This document shows positions 59,970 to 64,000 of a stretch of 64,000 bases of DNA, piece by piece (the stretch's first letter is position 1; every line of letters begins with the position of its first letter). The stretch lies in assembly GCA_039519185.1 (NCBI GenBank), contig CM076854.1, forward strand, positions 160,172,666 to 160,236,665, in the 5' to 3' direction. The stretch is from Astragalus membranaceus. Its lineage: Eukaryota; Streptophyta; Magnoliopsida; Fabales; Fabaceae. A program made the translations under genes and the position numbers. The notes beneath the pieces were generated by a model. The model saw nothing but the letters and a program-made list of their open reading frames with translations, did not search any database and was not told where the DNA came from.

Positions 59970-61040
59970 TACATAACTTTTCTTCTAAAATAAATTGCTT
60001 TCTAATTTTCAAACCCTCCAATAGGAGAAAGAACGTTTTCAAATCCTCTTGTGCTTGTTTTGTCTTACGCTTTTTTACACGTACACATTCTTATTTGGAA
60101 TATTACAAATATATTTCCTATAAGTGCTTTCTCAATGTGCTTTAGGCCCTTTGTTTTCACAAAAAAGTGCTTTCTCAAAAGACTCACGTTTGCAACTTCA
60201 TTGCATACAATTTTTTTTTACGGTTCATTTGGTGTCGTGGAAAGAGGCATAAATTTAGGTTGGATCTTATGTAGGATTTTCTTTCCTTAAAAATTGTTGA
60301 GTATCAAACGAGCTTTTTCCCGGAGAGCAAAAAGATACAATTAAAGGAGATAGTAATCCCCGAAATTCAGTAAAAATATACTGTGTCGGGAAGACAGATA
60401 AACTATTCGACAACCAAAAAACAGATATATTACTTCAAATTTGAGAGTAACCTGAAGAGAACACGAACTAGGATTCCTTTACCACGTTTGAAAGTCTAAC
60501 CTAGTTAGTTGACTTCAATATATACTTCCTCATTTTGAGTTTGCTTGAGGAAAATTTATACCGAGAGGTCGACACATGCTGTTGGATAAGGTACCTTTAA
60601 ACATGACATTCATTATGTTTAATGATGATACTTAATTGCAAGACTTTTAAGGCCCACAAACAAGGTAGTTCGTTTGGAGAAACTTCGTTATTTGATATCG
60701 TCATCCTTCATACTTCCAATTATGTGTTGTTTGGTAAGCAGTCAACTTGTAATCTAGGGTGAAAAACATGTAATCTAGGGGAAAATGGTATTGCATTCTT
60801 AGCCTTTGAGCTTTTCTCACCTAATTCTAGAAATAGCGGTGCTTTCATGTCTAAAAGGTGTAAAATGAAACCAGTATTATTTAAGAGCAAATTTATTCTT
60901 TCTAAATTTTTTCAAAACAAAAAGTTGTTTTTCAAAGTGTAATTAAACAAGCTCTAATTCTACGATGTTTTTGAAGATCCAACCTATTAATTCATCCCTC
61001 CATTAATTCGCTGTCAACTAAACAACAAATGTTTTTTTTC
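59970..61040. other. AT-rich spacer, no supported gene
   Basis: No domain or RNA recognised. The phrase GTAATCTAGGG occurs twice near 60760. Confidence 0.45.
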
Positions 61041-61049
61041 CGAATGTCA

Positions 61050-61215
61050 TTGGTACGTAATTTTCACCGGCTTTGTTAGTGACTAATGTACGCCGGAGAA
61101 CCTGGCTTTGCCGGCCTGTATGGTTCTCCACTCCCAACAAATTTTTTGCCACACATAAGATTCGAACTCGAGACTTAGGGGTGGGATCCAAGTCCAGTTA
61201 CCACTCGGACCAAAT
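61050..61215 (-). repeat. tRNA-derived SINE-like sequence
   Basis: Minus strand: A-box-like TTTGGTCCGAGTGGTAACTG (about 61197-61216), B-box GAGTTCGAATCTT (about 61165-61177), then a GC-richer body with GGTTCTCC and GCCGGCAAAGCC. A clear target duplication was not found. Confidence 0.55.
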
Positions 61216-62019
61216 TTTGGTAATACTAACCAACAAATGTTAGATACTCCCTCCGATACTATTTATAAAAAAATATAGTTTTGAATTCATTGAATAATTG
61301 ATAACTCCACGGGTTTATATACACTAGGTATCCATTGAACCTTAGAATGCAAAGTTTTCTTATAAATATAACTGGAGCGAGTATTATCCATCGGTATTGA
61401 TAAATGAAGCGGTATTATATAGATTCAATGAATTGAAGACAATATTGATTAACCATCACATGACCCAAGTTAGAGGAGATTCTCAAAGTTCTAATGCAAC
61501 ATGGACGACCTTTATGAAGTCTACAAAATTTATATGTATTTAGTTTTAATTAGTTTATAGTTTATGCACACACATCGCTTTCACACTGTGCCAGCTTGGT
61601 TAAATAATATAATAATAATAATAATAATAATTATTAAAAGAATCAAAGAGGTCGATTGAAAACATGTCCCTTGTGGCTAGTTGACACCTGAGTGGACAGT
61701 TAAATATATATGCTTAATTAAAAGGGAACAAGAAAATCCCATGAAAGAAATAAACAAAGTATTTCAATTTACATGCAATCTCCCGAATTTAAGACAAGAA
61801 AGATCCTCTACAATCTTCAACGCGCGCGAACCTTAATAAAAGAACACTAGTACTCCTCCTTTCTCAGTAGTTCATGTTAATGACATTGTCACTGGTTATA
61901 ATAATAATTAATTAAGAAGATACCTTAACCCTGAAGCTTGGAAAAGAAATTAAAAAAAACAAATAAGAGAGAATCTAGCTAGTTAGGAAGGTGGGCATGT
62001 GTTGTGTGGAAACTAGCTA
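61216..62019. other. 3' flank of the NGATHA-like gene
   Basis: AT-rich. It has a short (TAA)n run near 61605-61640. 61235-61385 has the TATTTATAAAAA and TTATAAATATAACTGGAG pair of a Stowaway/Tourist-like fragment. The 3' untranslated region of the gene probably lies in 61750-62019. Confidence 0.4.
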
Positions 62020-63517
62020 CTAATATGGTTGTTGGCGTACCATGTGACTGTGAGTGTGAGGGTTTGAAGATTGACGGTGAAGGTCATGGTTGTAGAATTG
62101 TGGGGTAGCTGTACCCTGTGTTGATAACATATTATTGTTGTAGGTTTCAGAATCAATATTATTATTATTATTGTTGTTATTATCAGGTTGGCATTCCATG
62201 TTTACCCCAAACAGCCTTAGCACCCTGGAAGAAGAAGTACTTGAACTTGAACTGTTCCCACCCGCTACTATTGTGCTTTCGGACCCTCCACCTGTTACAT
62301 TATAACACGTGCAAATCCCCGTACTTTTAATCATCAATTTCAACCAAATAATTTGAACAATAAAATTAAAATATTCAAATTATTTTTCATTGACTTACAC
62401 GACGCCAATTTTTTTAAAAGATAATAAACCTACGTCATTTCATTAATAATAATAGTTTCCATATTGGAATCAAATCATTAACTTTGGAGTTAGGATAAAG
62501 TTGTGACGCCCTTACAAATGTGTGAACACAACACCGATCTTAACTTACACAAAATAATAAATAAATATCACACACTATCACATGGTTACCAGAACATAGA
62601 GCTAGCTTGATTTGTTCATCATGTTTTTTAGTTTTTTCTTAAAAAAAAACATGAATTTTAATTTATACTTCTACCACGTTGTTTTTTTGTCAACCTTAGT
62701 TTTACCACGTTAAATTTTACGAAAGCGTGCGCGTGTGGGTCACGCAAATTAACCTTGTTCTGAATCTTTAAACCCAAACTACAAAAAATGTTCTGAATTC
62801 ATTATTCTCCCAATCAACAGGAACCATTTTTGAAACAAATAATGTTACCACACCACATTTTTTGAAGTAGAGAAAATAAATACCTGCATGAAAGTCGTGA
62901 GTTTGGTGGTATGACAAGGGATGATGATGATGATGCGTAGGATAAGGATAAGGATGCGCAGGATAGAGTCCACTGGTCCACCCATTCACATTACTGTTAC
63001 TAATGTGCGCCTTTGGAGTGGGATGACGGCGTCTCCAAGTGATGAAAAAGCGTTGAGAAAGGGAACGGTGTCTATGAAACAAAACGACGTCGCCGGCATC
63101 AAGACGTTTATCCTTAACATAACGGCTCCATCCTTTTGTAAGAACGTAACTCTGACTACTGTTCCAATAAGAGTAACGAAATCGCCAACACTTTCCTGAC
63201 TCGTCCTCGAAACTCAGTAACAAGCCTTTGCTTTCCCCTGCTGAGTCAAGTGGGAAATAGCGCTCCGCGTGTTGTTTTGGTATCACTAGCCGGTTTAGTT
63301 TACCTACGTCGCTTGGTGTTAATGGCTTCTCGAACATCGCTTCTTTCTCATCTATTTCTGTTTCTCTTTGTGGTGGTGGTGGTGGTGACCTTGTGTTCTC
63401 CCCTAAAACGACGTCGTCTTCCTCTTCTTCTGCTTCTACTTCTTGGTGTTGGTGTTGGTGTTGATGTTGAGTCCACCACGGTGTCGTATTTGCTGAGTAG
63501 TCATGGTTTATCGACAT
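62020..63517 (-). CDS. NGATHA-type B3 domain transcription factor
   Basis: Two exons, 63517-62884 and 62291-62020, join in phase 1 at a GT-AG intron of 592 bp to give 301 residues, close to the usual size of Arabidopsis NGATHA proteins. The ATG at 63517 opens MSINHDYS. A His/Gln tract (17-25) and an acidic stretch precede the B3 DNA-binding domain (about 61-165), which begins MFEKPLTPSDVGKLNRLVIP and includes WRFRYSYWNSSQSYVLTKGW. A His/Pro/Tyr-rich linker follows. Exon 2 holds a Ser run and the RLFGV motif (237-241) in VLRLFGVNMEC, a repression motif shared by RAV/NGA factors, then an Asn run. Family members act in the nucleus in leaf, style and gynoecium growth. Which NGA paralogue this is cannot be told here. 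Confidence 0.92.
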
Positions 63518-63734
63518 TTTTGTGAGGCTGGGAAATAGGAAGATAGAGAGACAGATAGTGTGTGTTTGAAAGCCGCGTGATGGGTTTGGTTTGGAGGTGT
63601 GGCGTGTGGGGGGAGTCAGGAGGAGTGGGGTGGATTTACTATTTGATGGGGCTAGAGAGAGAGAGAAGAGAGTACTTGAAGGTTGTTTTCCAAGTGTGTT
63701 ACTAGGTGAGGGAGAAAAATATATGTGTGGAGTG

Positions 63735-63735
<1 letters not shown>
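63518..63735 (-). promoter_or_regulatory. Likely 5' leader of the NGATHA-like gene
   Basis: On the minus strand a CT-rich tract (CTCTCTCTCTAGCC, TTCCTATTTCCCAGCC) leads to the ATG, typical of plant 5' untranslated regions. Confidence 0.5.

Positions 63736-63737
<2 letters not shown>

Positions 63738-63776
<39 letters not shown>
63738..63776. repeat. (TA)n microsatellite upstream of the NGATHA-like gene
   Basis: About 18-19 TA units roughly 225-260 bases before the ATG. It overlaps where a TATA box would be expected. Confidence 0.93.
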
Positions 63777-63782
<6 letters not shown>

Positions 63783-64000
63783 ATATAATACACACACTTG
63801 TTTCTGTGCAAACTCGATAGTGTTCCTCTGATCTGTTAGTAATTAAATTATATACTAATGAAAACGGTGAAATAATTAATGATGAAAATCTGAGGAGTTC
63901 ACTAAATATGTACACTTGTATGACTTATGTTGTGTCGTACGAATGGAGTAACACTGAATTGGACCGAACACATATACATATGTTTTGCAAATGGATTCAT
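63777..64000. other. Upstream flank at the window edge
   Basis: AT-rich, presumably distal promoter of the minus-strand gene. Nothing specific seen. Confidence 0.4.

Noticed and set aside
63518..63811. N-terminal extension of the NGATHA-like frame
   Set aside because: It translates the (TA)n run and the CT-rich leader; the family start is MSINH at 63517.

Overview
This is plant nuclear DNA: AT-rich, intron-containing genes, (TA)n, (GA)n and (GGT)n microsatellites, Ty1/copia retrotransposons with plant-type Met-tRNA primer sites, and CACTA, hAT, MULE, Helitron and SINE insertions. The style of the CACTA, hAT and Helitron ends suggests a papilionoid legume of the clover/medic kind. That placement is an inference from pattern recognition, not a search.

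Three loci look like intact host genes. An F-box gene lies on the minus strand (9017-10030). A three-exon gene for a small conserved plant protein of unknown role lies on the plus strand (51140-52545). A NGATHA-type B3 transcription factor gene with two exons lies on the minus strand (62020-63517). A PPR gene remnant (47505-47983) and some exon-like pieces around 48 kb and 54 kb are broken or unassigned.

The rest is mostly mobile DNA, much of it nested. 1-6085 is a copia element entering from the left edge, with a frameshift and an internal deletion. 13052-17658 is a CACTA element (TSD GAA) that contains a second CACTA element at 13234-16497 (TSD CTC). The inner element carries intron-bearing fragments that look like a 2-oxoglutarate/Fe(II) oxygenase gene and a WRKY gene. 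19145-22265, 43330-46034 and 57331-59969 are three copies of one Helitron-like family filled with ~260-bp tandem repeats. 22541-23414 (hAT, TSD TCGATGAC) is followed by a full copia element at 23486-28237 (TSD CATGC).

29451-35494 is a minus-strand copia element. Its gag is split by a 1.18-kb CACTA element (33394-34575, TSD TAC), and its outer LTR is cut by another Helitron 3' end at 35495 that precedes pieces of a PTI1-like kinase gene. 41723-46923 is a MULE whose transposase gene is split by a hAT element (42207-43063, TSD GGTATGAC) and by Helitron copy 2. That Helitron itself contains a SINE (44870-45057) with a perfect 17-bp TSD.

I found no operon-like system, CRISPR array, rRNA or canonical tRNA gene. 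The notable content is the layered transposon history and the gene fragments carried by DNA transposons. Every retroelement coding region here is visibly broken.
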